Shown here piece after piece: positions 32,998 to 42,246 of a DNA stretch of 64,000 nucleotides. The DNA is from DASSNU01 sp035701265. Lineage in GTDB: Bacteria; Gemmatimonadota; Gemmatimonadetes; Gemmatimonadales; Gemmatimonadaceae. The stretch covers positions 186,001 through 250,000 of the forward strand of contig DASSNU010000015.1 of the NCBI GenBank assembly GCA_035701265.1, given 5' to 3'. Below the pieces are notes generated by a model. It saw only the letters and a program-made list of their open reading frames with translations. It searched no databases and was not told where the DNA came from. The stretch's first letter is position 1, and each line of letters opens with the position of its first letter. Made by a program: the position numbers and the translations under genes.

Positions 32998-33429
32998 TCA
33001 CCCCCGCGCGGCAGCGCCCCGGTCGACCTCCCGCGTACCGTCCGGCCAGACGAGCACGATCGGCGTCCCGCGCCAGAGCGCGTACTGCACGGTATACCAC
33101 GTGCCGGTGTTGGGTCCCTCCACACCGGGCTCGGCCGGCGCGGCGAAGAGCAGGTCGCTCGCATCTACGACATCGCGGTCGCGCGCTTCGCGCGACTTGG
33201 GACGGTGCACCACGTCCCCCTCGCAGAACGCCCTGTGCTTCTTCCCCAGTGGCGGGTGTACTACTATCCTGAAGCCGAGCGCCCGCGCTGCCCGATGCAG
33301 CTCGGCGTCCGCACCGACCGCATCGCCGTGATGCACCTCCGCGGGACGATTCTGATCGAGCAGCATGGTGTACGCGCGGAGTTGAGCGATCGAGATGCCG
33401 CGGCGCGTACCGGTGACTCCGATGATCAT
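32998..33429 (-). CDS. SLOG-superfamily nucleotide-binding domain protein
   Basis: The 143-residue frame from ATG 33429 shows a Rossmann-like SLOG pattern: MIIGVTGTRRGISIAQLRAY, the VHHGDAVGADAELHRAARAL block with the Gly-Asp-x-x-Gly-Ala-Asp motif, IVVHPPLGKKHRAF, and SDLLFAAPAEP. The end is YTVQYALWRGTPIVLVWPDG. SLOG domains bind nucleotide-derived signals or act on them, as in DprA, LOG cytokinin-releasing enzymes and some defence sensors. No ribosome site is clear; the true start may be a little upstream. It is divergent from the permease at 33526. Confidence 0.75.
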   Translation of the reverse strand: MIIGVTGTRRGISIAQLRAYTMLLDQNRPAEVHHGDAVGADAELHRAARALGFRIVVHPPLGKKHRAFCEGDVVHRPKSREARDRDVVDASDLLFAAPAEPGVEGPNTGTWYTVQYALWRGTPIVLVWPDGTREVDRGAAARG

Positions 33430-33525
33430 GACGGCGTCGGGCTTGACATGTGGAAGCTGGCACGAATCCGGAACGAGCGTGCAAGCTAACGCAGCACGCG
33501 ATGAACAATGAAGAAGGGACGCCGC

Positions 33526-35958
33526 ATGCCTCGTTTCTCCACCGCACCGCTTGGCCGCCTCGGGCACGAGCTGCGCATCGCGCTCCGGAGCCTGCGCCGC
33601 GCACCCGGCTTCACGCTCACCTCCGTCGTCATCCTCGCGCTCGGCATCGGCATCGCGACGGCGATCTTCACCGTCTTGCACGCCATCATCATCCGTCCAC
33701 TCCCCGAGTATCAGCCGGAGCGTGTCGCGCTCCTGCGCACGCTCGATGCCGCCGGCGTGGACGTGAGCATGCTGCCCGAGGAGCTGAAGGAGCTGCGCGC
33801 CACCAGCCGGACGCTGCGCGATGTAGCCGGCGTGGCGCACCAGGGGTCGTTCGCCACCACGCTCATCGATGCCGATCGCACCGTCTCCCTCCGCGCCGCA
33901 TGGGTCACCGGGAACTTCTTTCGCGTGCTCGGCGTGCGCCCGGTGCTCGGCAGGTTCTTTACCGAGGAAGATGAAGCGTCGATCGGCACCGCCGGTACGA
34001 TGGTGCTGAGCTACGGCGCATGGCAGCGGGACTTCGGCGGCGACTCGAGCGTGCTCGGCCGCACGCTCCGCAATCCGTACACGCTCACGGAAGCCAGGAT
34101 CATCGGCGTCGCCCCGCCGGGGCTCGCCTATCCGGTAGGCACCGAGTACTGGTCTCCGCAGGTCTACGCCAGTCTCGACGTGATTGCCCGCCTCGCACCC
34201 AGCGTCACGCCCGAAATAGCGCGGCAGGACTTCTTCTCGGCGATGCGACGGATCGCGGACGCGCGCGGCGGACCGTCGGCCATGGGCGCGGCCATCGCGC
34301 GCGCCGATGTGCAGACGCTCACCGGCGCCGTGCTCGGACAGGTGCGGCCGCAGCTCCTCGCGCTCTCCGCCGCCGTCGCGTTGCTCCTCCTCATCACCTG
34401 CGTGAACGTCGGTAACCTCGTGCTCCTTCGCGTGACTGCGCGCCACACCGAGATCGCGGTGCGCCGCTCGCTCGGCGCGCGTACGCGGGACATCGTGCGA
34501 CCGTTCCTGTGGGAGAGCGCGCTCTTGTCGCTCGTCGGCGGTGCGCTCGGTCTGCTGCTCGCAGAGTGGCTCATCGGCGCGTTCGTGCGTCTCGCGCCGC
34601 CCGATGTCCCACGGTTGGACGTGCTGCGACTCTCCGGCACGCCCGTCGCGTGGGCCGCCGCGCTCACGATGGTCACGCTCGTGCTCGCGGGCGTGCTCCC
34701 CGCGCTCGCGGCCATGCGCAGCGGCGTGGCCGCGCGACTGCGAATCGACGCGCGCGCTGGCGGCACCAGCCGCACGCGGCGGCGCGTCCGCCAACTGCTC
34801 GTGTCCACGCAGGTGGCGTTGGCGCTCGTGATGCTCGCCGGCGCGGGGCTGGTCGTGAAGAGTCTCGACCGGCTGCTGCACGTCCCGCTCGGCTACACAC
34901 CATCACACCTCGCGATTCTCACCATCACGCGTCCGGTGGTGGGCGACAGCGGCGAGCAGCAGATGCGCGCGATGTACGAGCTCGCCGCGCCGCGCTTCCG
35001 CGCGCTCCGCGCGGTCGAGGCGGTGACGCCCGTGGATGCTGAACCGTTCTACGGTCCGCAGGTGTTCGTGGCGCGGTGGGCCGCCGAGGGACAGCCGGAT
35101 GCATTGGCGGAGGCGAGCCCGTTCATCCCGTGGGAAGTGGCCGGCACCGAGTACTTCCGCACGTTCAGGATCCCGCTCATCCGCGGGCGCGGATTCGAGA
35201 AGACCGACGTGGACGGCGCGCCGCGCGTCGTGGTGGTGGCGCACGCGGTGGCCGAGCGCTACTGGCCTGGCGAGAACCCCATCGGCAAGCGGCTCAGGCT
35301 GGTGGGCGACACGAGCGCTTCGCCCTGGATGACCGTGGTGGGTGAAGCGGGGGACATCCGTTACCGCACCGTGCGCGAGGCGACGCCTTCCATCTACGTG
35401 CCGTGGCGCCAGTGGTTCTTCCAGGGGATCATCGCCGTCCGGACGACCGTGCCGCTCGAGTCCGCACTTCCCGATCTGCGCCGCGCGCTGCGCGATGTGG
35501 ACCCACAGGCGCGCATCGCGCGCGCGCAGCCGATGGACGCGCTGATCGACAACCAACTCGCGTTGCCGCGCCTTTCCACGCTGCTGCTCTCGGCGCTGGG
35601 TGGCGCGGCGCTCGTGCTCGCCGCGATCGGACTCTACGGTGTGATGGCCGCGGCCGTGCGCGAGGAAGCGCATGACATCGGCATTCGCTCTGCGCTCGGC
35701 GCCACGCCGGGGCGGCTCCGTGCGGAGGTGCTCCAGCGTGCGGCGATCATCGTGGCTGCGGGGGGCGCGGCAGGCATCGCCGACGCGCTCATCGCATCGC
35801 GGTTCCTGCGCGCGTTGCTCTACCAGGTGCGTCCCACCGATCCGCTCGCGCTGCTCGGCGCGTGCGGCGCGCTCATCGTGGTGGCGCTCGTCGCGGCGTA
35901 CGTTCCCGCGTGGCGGGCGACGCGCGTGGACCCCATGCGCGTGTTGCGGTCGGAGTAG
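33526..35958 (+). CDS. ADOP-type permease without N-terminal soluble domain
   Basis: I take ATG 33526, preceded by AAGGGA; ATG 33508 in the same frame is possible. The 810-residue protein begins directly with the membrane core: LGRLGHELRIALRSLRRAPG, then TM1 at FTLTSVVILALGIGIATAIF. The two MacB/FtsX repeats follow (LLLITCVNVGNLVLLRVTAR, then VRQLLVSTQVALALVMLAGA), ending with AYVPAWRATRVDPMRVLRSE. It lacks the N-terminal soluble domain that the other permeases here carry, and it has no PadR beside it, fitting the rule noted for the others. Its neighbour in the divergent direction is the SLOG gene. Confidence 0.9.
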   Translation: MPRFSTAPLGRLGHELRIALRSLRRAPGFTLTSVVILALGIGIATAIFTVLHAIIIRPLPEYQPERVALLRTLDAAGVDVSMLPEELKELRATSRTLRDVAGVAHQGSFATTLIDADRTVSLRAAWVTGNFFRVLGVRPVLGRFFTEEDEASIGTAGTMVLSYGAWQRDFGGDSSVLGRTLRNPYTLTEARIIGVAPPGLAYPVGTEYWSPQVYASLDVIARLAPSVTPEIARQDFFSAMRRIADARGGPSAMGAAIARADVQTLTGAVLGQVRPQLLALSAAVALLLLITCVNVGNLVLLRVTARHTEIAVRRSLGARTRDIVRPFLWESALLSLVGGALGLLLAEWLIGAFVRLAPPDVPRLDVLRLSGTPVAWAAALTMVTLVLAGVLPALAAMRSGVAARLRIDARAGGTSRTRRRVRQLLVSTQVALALVMLAGAGLVVKSLDRLLHVPLGYTPSHLAILTITRPVVGDSGEQQMRAMYELAAPRFRALRAVEAVTPVDAEPFYGPQVFVARWAAEGQPDALAEASPFIPWEVAGTEYFRTFRIPLIRGRGFEKTDVDGAPRVVVVAHAVAERYWPGENPIGKRLRLVGDTSASPWMTVVGEAGDIRYRTVREATPSIYVPWRQWFFQGIIAVRTTVPLESALPDLRRALRDVDPQARIARAQPMDALIDNQLALPRLSTLLLSALGGAALVLAAIGLYGVMAAAVREEAHDIGIRSALGATPGRLRAEVLQRAAIIVAAGGAAGIADALIASRFLRALLYQVRPTDPLALLGACGALIVVALVAAYVPAWRATRVDPMRVLRSE

Positions 35959-35998
35959 CGCGACGAGCGGACATCCTGGCGCGCGCCGCGCAGCGTGA

Positions 35999-36844
35999 GT
36001 GATGAGCGCAGCGCGCGATCCACGGTCGCCCTTCGATCCCACGACAGCAATGGACGTCCCGCCAGAGCCGGCACCCATCGTCCAGCCCGCCCCCGCACCG
36101 CCGCCGCCGCGCAGGCTCGGTGCCGCGCGTGCGTTCGGCATCCTTACTGCGTATCTCCTCGCGCAGTTCGCGGTGGGGTTCGTGGTCCTCGTCGCCGCGC
36201 AGAGCTACGTGGGGTCCCGGATCACGGATTCCGCAGCGATTGCATCCAGAGCGGAGACGCTCACGCTGCTTCCGGCGGCGCTCATCGGCACGATCCTCGG
36301 CGCCGTCGCGGCATTCAGGATGACACGCCGCAGCTTCCCCGGCGCGATCGCATCAGGAGCGCTGAGGCCGATCGGCTGGTCCGCCGCGCCGCCGCGGATG
36401 CTGGCGTGGTGCGCGCTGCTCGGCGCGGTGATCGCCATGAGCGTGGAGTATCTGCTCGTGCGCCACCTTCCACTCCGCCCCGACCAGTCGCTCGGCCCCG
36501 TCGTGCAGGCGGCCATGAGCTCCGGCTTCTCCCGACTGTGCTGGGCCATTCTCGCCGTCGGCGTCGCGCCCCCCGCGGAGGAATTCCTGTTCAGGGGAGT
36601 GCTCCTTCACGGCTTCGCGCGGACGTGGAACGTGACGGTCGCGGTGATCGTGACGAGCGTGCTGTTCGTCGCGCTGCACCTGCCGGAGACGCGGTCGTAC
36701 TGGCCGGCGCTCATCGGCATCTCGCTGCTCGCAGCCGCGACCATGGCCGTCCGTCTCAAGAGCAGGAAGCTGCTTCCAGCCGTCGCGGTGCATGCAGGCT
36801 ACAATCTCGCCCTCGTGCTGCTGGTCTACGTGCACATGCCGTGA
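35999..36844 (+). CDS. CPBP family intramembrane metalloprotease
   Basis: The 281-residue product starts at GTG 35999 or ATG 36002, with a Pro-rich cytoplasmic N-terminus (residues about 1-40). About seven helices follow. Motifs are PPAEEFLFRGVLLHGFA, the His of LFVALHLPE and VAVHAGYN. It lies 40 bases behind the permease and may be co-transcribed, but the promoter pattern is unclear. Prenyl-protease or bacteriocin-processing roles are known for the family; no peptide gene is seen here. Confidence 0.9.
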   Translation: MMSAARDPRSPFDPTTAMDVPPEPAPIVQPAPAPPPPRRLGAARAFGILTAYLLAQFAVGFVVLVAAQSYVGSRITDSAAIASRAETLTLLPAALIGTILGAVAAFRMTRRSFPGAIASGALRPIGWSAAPPRMLAWCALLGAVIAMSVEYLLVRHLPLRPDQSLGPVVQAAMSSGFSRLCWAILAVGVAPPAEEFLFRGVLLHGFARTWNVTVAVIVTSVLFVALHLPETRSYWPALIGISLLAAATMAVRLKSRKLLPAVAVHAGYNLALVLLVYVHMP

Positions 36845-36922
36845 CGGTTCGTCATGTTGCGCGATGCGACCGCGGATCGTAGGGTGGAGACGGCACCGTC
36901 CCTCCCGCCAGCGCACCCTTCC

Positions 36923-37546
36923 ATGAGCGACTCCGGCAACACGTCCCGCACGAACTCGTTGATGCCCGCCCTTCTCCTTGCGGGCTATGTCGCGCTCTTC
37001 ATCTGGGGCGCGATTCGCCCATACGACCGCGCAACGTGGTGGGCGGAGAACATCCCCATCGTGGCCGTCGTGGTGACGCTCGTCGTGCTCTACTGGCGTG
37101 GCGTCCGGTTCTCGCCGATGGCCTACGTGCTCATGGCGGTGCTCCCGTACTGGCACACGGTGGGCGGGCACTACACGTTCGAGCGGGTGCCCTTCGACTG
37201 GTTCAACCGCGCGTTCGGCTTCGAGCGCAACATGTTCGACCGCGTGGGGCATTTTTCGGTGGGGCTGTACGCTTTTGCCATAGTGGAATACCTCGAATCG
37301 CGACGCGCGATGAGCCGGCCGCTGGCGTGTCTGTTCGCCATCTTCGCGATCGCGTTCGTCGCGATGTCGTACGAGCTCATTGAATGGATGTACGCCGCAT
37401 ACGGCGGGAACGCCGAGGCAGGCGCCAACTTTCTCGGCAGTCAGGGGGACGTCTGGGACGCGCAGAAGGACATGCTCATGGATACCATCGGCGCGATCAT
37501 CTCGGTGATGTTCTACGTCGTTCTGCGGCGGCGGCAAGACGTGTAA
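36923..37546 (+). CDS. YjdF/DUF2238 family membrane protein
   Basis: I use ATG 36923 (MSDSGNTSRTNSLMPALLLA); the frame is open upstream. The 207-residue protein has about six helices and the family hallmarks DRATWWAENIPIVAVVVTL, FDWFNRAFGFERNMFDRVGH, FSVGLYAFAIVEYLESR, AMSYELIEWMYAAYGGNAEA and GDVWDAQKDMLMDTIGAIIS. DUF2238 proteins such as YjdF are conserved inner-membrane proteins of unknown function. It follows the CPBP gene by 78 bases. Confidence 0.9.
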   Translation: MSDSGNTSRTNSLMPALLLAGYVALFIWGAIRPYDRATWWAENIPIVAVVVTLVVLYWRGVRFSPMAYVLMAVLPYWHTVGGHYTFERVPFDWFNRAFGFERNMFDRVGHFSVGLYAFAIVEYLESRRAMSRPLACLFAIFAIAFVAMSYELIEWMYAAYGGNAEAGANFLGSQGDVWDAQKDMLMDTIGAIISVMFYVVLRRRQDV

Positions 37547-37686
37547 CGCTTGCATCGCGCGTAGGATTGCGTGGGCAGACGTCCGCGCGCCGCGTCCGAT
37601 CATCGATCCGACAGCCCGGCTTCGATTGCTTCGAGTGGCGGTAGAGTGCTGCGGCCCTGGGCGTGGCAGCGCCGCACTTTGCGGGA

Positions 37687-38037
37687 ATGTCGCCGCACAA
37701 ACTACCGATGGCTACGCACGCTGTCGTGGACGAAGCGAAGGTCCGTGACTATCTACTCTCGCGTGCACATCCCGTAGGACGTGCTAAGGCACGCTTTTTC
37801 GCCTCCCTTCGCTACACCAGAGATCACTGGCGGGAGCTACGTCCGATCTTGCTCACGCTGGCGCGCGAGGGTGAGGCCGAAGCCACCGCACGAACCATCT
37901 TTGGACAGAAGTACGCTGCCCGTGGTACTATTCACGGGCCGAACGACAAATCGGCAGCCCTCGTCACCGTTTGGATCATCCGCAACGAGGAGCGAGCCCC
38001 CCGGTTCATCACTGCCTTTCCCGGTGAGCGCCCATGA
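37687..38037 (+). CDS. DUF6883-like domain protein (toxin-like candidate)
   Basis: The 116-residue product shows HAVVDEAKVRDYLLSRAHPV, GRAKARFFASLRYTRDHW and FGQKYAARGTIHGPNDKSAA, followed by LVTVWIIRNEERAPRFITAF. This is the compact DUF6883 pattern, which appears alone or at the C-terminal end of large polymorphic or phage-head-like proteins. It is coupled by a four-base ATGA overlap (38034-38037) to the DUF4926 gene. The function is unknown. A toxin-antitoxin-like or effector-immunity-like pair is plausible. Confidence 0.8.
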   Translation: MSPHKLPMATHAVVDEAKVRDYLLSRAHPVGRAKARFFASLRYTRDHWRELRPILLTLAREGEAEATARTIFGQKYAARGTIHGPNDKSAALVTVWIIRNEERAPRFITAFPGERP

Positions 38038-38282
38038 CCGAGTCATTCCGCGAGCTCGACACCGTCGTTCTGCTTCGCGATCTGCCGGAAGCTGGACTCC
38101 GTGCCGGCGACGTCGGCGCGATCGTCCACATGAACGCGCCGGAATCCCTCGACGTCGAATTCGTGACGGCGGCGGGTACGACGCAGGCGCTTGTGACGCT
38201 CAATGTCGCCGACGTCCGAAAAGCGCGGGACAACGACCTCTTGGCGGTGCGCCCCGCCGCACCGAGAAGAGGTGTCGCCTGA
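38034..38282 (+). CDS. DUF4926 domain protein (82 aa)
   Basis: The start overlaps the DUF6883 stop. The product contains FRELDTVVLLRDLPEAGLRA, GDVGAIVHMNAPESLDVEFV and VTLNVADVRKARDNDLLAV, the small DUF4926 beta-barrel (SH3-like). DUF4926 genes are usually the second gene of such pairs. Given the tight coupling it may bind and neutralise the first gene product. No direct evidence for toxicity is visible. Confidence 0.85.
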   Translation: MTESFRELDTVVLLRDLPEAGLRAGDVGAIVHMNAPESLDVEFVTAAGTTQALVTLNVADVRKARDNDLLAVRPAAPRRGVA

Positions 38283-38348
38283 CTGGCAGGCAGGCGCAAT
38301 GCGTTGTACGGGGTCGACACCAACGTGACCTCGTATGGAGACGTGCCC

Positions 38349-38771
38349 GTGAAGACGTACTCACTCGACTCCAAGCTGCTCTACGTGCTGTACGTGGTCG
38401 TGATGCCCGTGATTTTCCTCGTGGTCGGGGCGTTCATTCTCTGGACGAGCACGCACGGCACGACCGATGGGCACTTCCCCGTGTGGATCGGTGTGATCTG
38501 GCTCGCAATGATGGCGTGGGGGATCTATCGGACGTCCTCGATGCCGCACACGATCCAGGTGACGAACACCGGGACCATCCGCTTCGTGGGCATCTTCCGC
38601 TCGTTCGCCGTCGAGCCTGGTGAGGTGACGGCCATTCGAGGACGCGGCCAGATGATCGAGATCCGCCACGCCCACGGCAAGATCTTCATCCTGAACCAGG
38701 TCACGGGGCTCCACGAGTTCCTGAGCGACCTGCAGCGGGTGAATCCGGCGGTCCAGATTCGCGGCGCGTAG
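38349..38771 (+). CDS. Membrane-anchored PH-like domain protein
   Basis: Start GTG 38349 follows TGGAGACG; a TTG at 38304 in frame is possible but less likely. The 140-residue protein has two helices near the front (LLYVLYVVVMPVIFLVVGAF and GVIWLAMMAWGIY) followed by a beta-rich domain, TIQVTNTGTIRFVGIFRSFA and PGEVTAIRGRGQMIEIRHA, resembling small bacterial PH-like domains. The role is unknown. It converges with the Pnkp gene across a perfect hairpin. Confidence 0.6.
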   Translation: MKTYSLDSKLLYVLYVVVMPVIFLVVGAFILWTSTHGTTDGHFPVWIGVIWLAMMAWGIYRTSSMPHTIQVTNTGTIRFVGIFRSFAVEPGEVTAIRGRGQMIEIRHAHGKIFILNQVTGLHEFLSDLQRVNPAVQIRGA

Positions 38772-38798
38772 CTGTCGCGTGTGCGACAATCTTATGCG

Positions 38799-38831
38799 CA
38801 TGAGAGCGCCAGCCATGCTGGCGCTCTCATG
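38799..38831. terminator. 15-bp hairpin between convergent genes
   Basis: CATGAGAGCGCCAGC at 38799-38813 pairs perfectly with GCTGGCGCTCTCATG at 38817-38831; loop CAT. It lies between the stop of the forward membrane gene (38771) and the stop of the reverse Pnkp gene (38849), so it probably ends both transcripts. Confidence 0.7.
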
Positions 38832-38848
38832 TCGTCGGCGCCCGGTGG

Positions 38849-41404
38849 TCACAATCGCGGATCCACCGGCTCGCTCTCCAGCGCCAGCACGCCGAACACG
38901 CATTCGTGCACGCGGCGAAGGGGCTCCCCGCGAACGAAGCGCTCCAATCCCTCCACCCCCAACGCGAATTCGCGAAGGGCGAGCGATCGTTTGGCATTGA
39001 GTCCGCGCGCGCGGAGCCGCTCGAGGTGCTCCGGCAACGTGTACTCCGCTCCGTAGATGATGCGAAGGTACTCGCGCCCGCGGCACTTCACCGCCGGCTG
39101 CAGCAGCTCCCGCCGCCCGCGCGCCACGAAGGAAAGCGGCTTCACCACCATCCCCTCCCCTCCAGCGTCCGTCATCTCCTCCCACCACGCCGTGGCGGCA
39201 CGCTCACTCTCGGGATCGGTAAGATCCACCACGCGGTGTGCGGTGGTGAAGAGGACGGCTGAGTCATCGGCCGCAGCGATCTCCGTCGCTCGTTCCATGT
39301 GCCACCGATGGTCCTTGTCCACGTGCACCGCACCTTCCGTCGCGAGCACGTGAAAGGGGGCGAGCTTGAGGTCCGCTACCGACGTCACCGGCCAGCAGTA
39401 CCGGCGCCAGGCCGCCGAGTAGCGCGCAACCAGTTGTTCTCGCGCGCATAGCCGCTCGAGTAGGTCGCCCACGTCCACGCCACGCGCCGCGCTGTCGCGC
39501 ACGGCCGACACGGCCTCGGGGAGCGCTCCCGCCGCCGCCGCGCTCACCGCGCCGTACTGATCGCGGATGAGCGCCTGCGCCTTTGCCGACCACGGCAGGA
39601 GCTCGCAATCGAGCACCACCCAGTCGGTGGAGAGACGATCCCAGAACGTCGCGCCGCCGAGCGCGCGATGCACGATCGCCAGCAGCTCGCGCTCCATTTC
39701 GGCGTCGTCAAAGAACCTTCGCCCAGTGCGTGTGGTGATGATCCCGATCCCCTCCCCGGCCACGCCGAAGCGCCGGCGCGCCACGTCTTCATCTCTGCAG
39801 ACGACCACGACCGCGCGCGAGCCCATGTGCTTCTCCTCGCACATCACGGCGGGCACGCCCTGGGTGCGGTAGTAGGCGAACGCTTCGGTGGGATACTCCA
39901 GGTATCCCTCGCGCTTGGTCGTCTCCGACGGCGACATGGTCGGCGGCAGATACACCAGCCACTTGGGATTGGCGGCGAAGCGGCTCATCACCTCGAGCGC
40001 GGCCGTTGCGTTCTCCTCGCGGATCGTTACGGTGCGGTGCAGCCGGGTCGAGATGATCCGCTTGCCCGAGACGTCGGCCAGGTCCAGCAGCTCGTCCTCC
40101 CGCTGCTGCGCGGAGAGCGCCTGCGCGGCCTGCTCCGCAGCCAGGAAGGGACGCACCGGCTCGGCGTACGTCGCCCGCGCCGGCACGGACACCAGCTCCT
40201 TCTCCGGCCATCGCAGCGCGGTGAGGCGCCCGCCGAAGACGCACCCCGTGTCGATGTTGATCGTCCGATTGAGCCATTCCGGCTCCGGCACGGGTGTGTG
40301 TCCGTACACCACGTGCGCGCGCCCGCGATATTCCGCGGCCCAGTTGTAGCGTACCGGAAGCCCGAACTCGTCGGTCTCGCCCGTCGTCTCTCCGTACAAT
40401 GCGAAGTCGCGCACCTTCCCCGATCCGCGCCCCTGCATCTCCGCTTTCATCCCCGCGTGCGCCACCACCAGGAGGCCGTCATCCAGCACGTAGTGACTCA
40501 CCAGATCGTCCAGGAACTCCGCCACGCGCTCCCGGAGCTCCGGCAGCTCCTGATCGAGCTGCGCCAGCGAATCGGCCAGTCCGTGCGTGATCTGCACATC
40601 GCGACCGCGCAGCTTGCGCAGAAGCTTCATGTCGTGATTGCCGGGGACGGCGATCGCGGTGCCGGCCTCGACCATCGCCATCGCCGTACGCAGCACGCCG
40701 GGAATGCGAGGACCGCGATCCACCAGGTCCCCCAGAAAGATGACCTTCCGCCCAGCCGGGTGCCGCCACGCACTGTCCGCGTCCGGACGCTCGTAGCCGA
40801 GCGTCGCGAGTAGCTCCTCCAGCTCATCGGCGCACCCGTGTACGTCGCCGATGATGTCGAACGGGCCGTGGTCAGAGCGCCGGTCGTTCCAGAGCGGCTC
40901 TCGCTCGATGGTGACCGATGCGATCTCCTCCTCGCTGCGGAGCACGTGCACGTGCCGGAACCCCTCGCGCTGCAACGAGCGGAGCGAGCGATGCAACTGG
41001 CTCCGCTGCTGCCGGATCACGTGCGGGCCAAAGGTGCGGTCGGCGCGCGTGCGGTTGCGCGTCTCGCACACGCGCTCGGGGAGGTCGAGGACGATCGCGA
41101 CGGGGAGCACGTGATAGCGCCGCGCGAGCTCCACCAGCGGCTTTCGCGCCTCTGGCTGCACGTTGGTGGCATCCACCACCGTGAGCAGCCCGCGCTCCAA
41201 TCGCTTGGCGGCGATGAAGTGCAGCACCTCGAACGCGTGTCCCGTGGCCGACTGATCGTTCTCGTCGTTGGAGACCAGCCCGCGGCAGAAGTCGGACGAT
41301 ATGGTCTCGAACGGCGCGAAGTGCGTGCGCGCGAAGGTGCTCTTCCCGCAGCCGGACGGGCCGATGAGGGCGACGAGCGAGAGGTTGGGGATGCGGACAA
41401 TCAC
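38849..41404 (-). CDS. pnkp: Polynucleotide kinase-phosphatase-ligase Pnkp (RNA repair)
   Basis: GTG 41404 overlaps the preceding gene stop (GTGA at 41401-41404) and gives 851 residues, the usual Pnkp length. Domain one is the 5' kinase, with P-loop GPSGCGKST at residues 15-23. Domain two is the 2',3' phosphatase of the calcineurin type, with GDVHGC at 186-191, GDLVDRGP at 225-232, GNHD at 255-258 and YGHTPV at 367-372. Domain three is the ligase-type adenylyltransferase, with the candidate nucleotidyl Lys 525 in EEKHMGSR and the later EGMVVKP block. The protein heals cut RNA ends and, with Hen1, seals them. It is the last gene of the four-gene operon. Confidence 0.97.
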   Translation of the reverse strand: MIVRIPNLSLVALIGPSGCGKSTFARTHFAPFETISSDFCRGLVSNDENDQSATGHAFEVLHFIAAKRLERGLLTVVDATNVQPEARKPLVELARRYHVLPVAIVLDLPERVCETRNRTRADRTFGPHVIRQQRSQLHRSLRSLQREGFRHVHVLRSEEEIASVTIEREPLWNDRRSDHGPFDIIGDVHGCADELEELLATLGYERPDADSAWRHPAGRKVIFLGDLVDRGPRIPGVLRTAMAMVEAGTAIAVPGNHDMKLLRKLRGRDVQITHGLADSLAQLDQELPELRERVAEFLDDLVSHYVLDDGLLVVAHAGMKAEMQGRGSGKVRDFALYGETTGETDEFGLPVRYNWAAEYRGRAHVVYGHTPVPEPEWLNRTINIDTGCVFGGRLTALRWPEKELVSVPARATYAEPVRPFLAAEQAAQALSAQQREDELLDLADVSGKRIISTRLHRTVTIREENATAALEVMSRFAANPKWLVYLPPTMSPSETTKREGYLEYPTEAFAYYRTQGVPAVMCEEKHMGSRAVVVVCRDEDVARRRFGVAGEGIGIITTRTGRRFFDDAEMERELLAIVHRALGGATFWDRLSTDWVVLDCELLPWSAKAQALIRDQYGAVSAAAAGALPEAVSAVRDSAARGVDVGDLLERLCAREQLVARYSAAWRRYCWPVTSVADLKLAPFHVLATEGAVHVDKDHRWHMERATEIAAADDSAVLFTTAHRVVDLTDPESERAATAWWEEMTDAGGEGMVVKPLSFVARGRRELLQPAVKCRGREYLRIIYGAEYTLPEHLERLRARGLNAKRSLALREFALGVEGLERFVRGEPLRRVHECVFGVLALESEPVDPRL

Positions 41405-42246
41405 CGGCGCGGCTCCGTGGTACCTGCGGGAGTATTCTCTGCCTGTCCGGAGAAACGCCCCGCCCGGATCCGCCACAGGAAGTCTCTCATCTCCGGCTCC
41501 GCGGTGGGCTCTTCCGGGAGCGTGCTGCGCGCGGCCTCGTCACTCAATCGTTCGCGCCAGCGTTGATACTCCTGCTCGTAGAACTCCAGGCGTTCGCCGC
41601 CGATGGTGCCCCGCTCGGCACCCGTCGTCTTCACCTCGATCAGCTCGTCGATCCACGCGAGCCGCTCCGCATCGAGCGCGGCGTTGCATTCAGGAAGGCT
41701 GGCGTTCACCTGCCCCGTGCGCATCATGTGGACGCCGCTCAGCAGCACGCGGAAGACATAGAGCAGCGGCTTCACCCGCCGCGGCGTCCCCTTCTCGAAC
41801 AGCAGCCACTGATTGGCGGCGAAGCCCAGATAGTGCCGCACGCACGAGCGCGTGATGCACCCGCGCGCGATGCGCATGAGCTCCTGGTGCTCCGGCGTGG
41901 TGTGCACGACCAGCGGCGAGTAGAGCTGCTCGAGCACGTAGCCGTTGTTCCGCAGCAGGAGCCGGCAGAACTTGCGCACCTCGTGCGTCACCAGGTCGAT
42001 CTCGACCCCGTCGCGGACGTGCTCGGACTTCACGGTTTCGTGCACCCGATCGAGTCCCGCGAAGAACACCGTCGGCACCACGTGCGCGCCGCGCAGGTCC
42101 ACATCGGAATCGGGCGAGGCGAAGCCATACAGGTGTGCGCCGCTCACCGTCGCAAAGAGGAGCGGATACGGATGTGCGGCAACCTCGGCACGAAGAAGTA
42201 CGTCGCGCAGAGCTCCGCCCGGACGGCGCGTGTCCGACCCGCTCAC
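41401..42246 (-). CDS. Polymerase-beta-fold nucleotidyltransferase (COG3541-like), second copy
   Basis: The 281-residue product starts MSGSDTRRPGGALRDVLLRA. The active-site block is SGAHLYGFASPDSDVDLRG: Gly36-Ala37 replaces the usual Gly-Ser, the two Asp are 48 and 50, and a third carboxylate is Asp84 in EIDLVTHEVRKF. A helical C-terminal half follows (FAANQWLLFEKGTPRRVKPL, then YVFRVLLSGVHMMRTGQV). The family is a predicted nucleotidyltransferase group with unknown substrate. It overlaps both neighbours by four bases (42243-42246 and 41401-41404), implying a shared role with Hen1 and Pnkp. Confidence 0.88.
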   Translation of the reverse strand: MSGSDTRRPGGALRDVLLRAEVAAHPYPLLFATVSGAHLYGFASPDSDVDLRGAHVVPTVFFAGLDRVHETVKSEHVRDGVEIDLVTHEVRKFCRLLLRNNGYVLEQLYSPLVVHTTPEHQELMRIARGCITRSCVRHYLGFAANQWLLFEKGTPRRVKPLLYVFRVLLSGVHMMRTGQVNASLPECNAALDAERLAWIDELIEVKTTGAERGTIGGERLEFYEQEYQRWRERLSDEAARSTLPEEPTAEPEMRDFLWRIRAGRFSGQAENTPAGTTEPRR

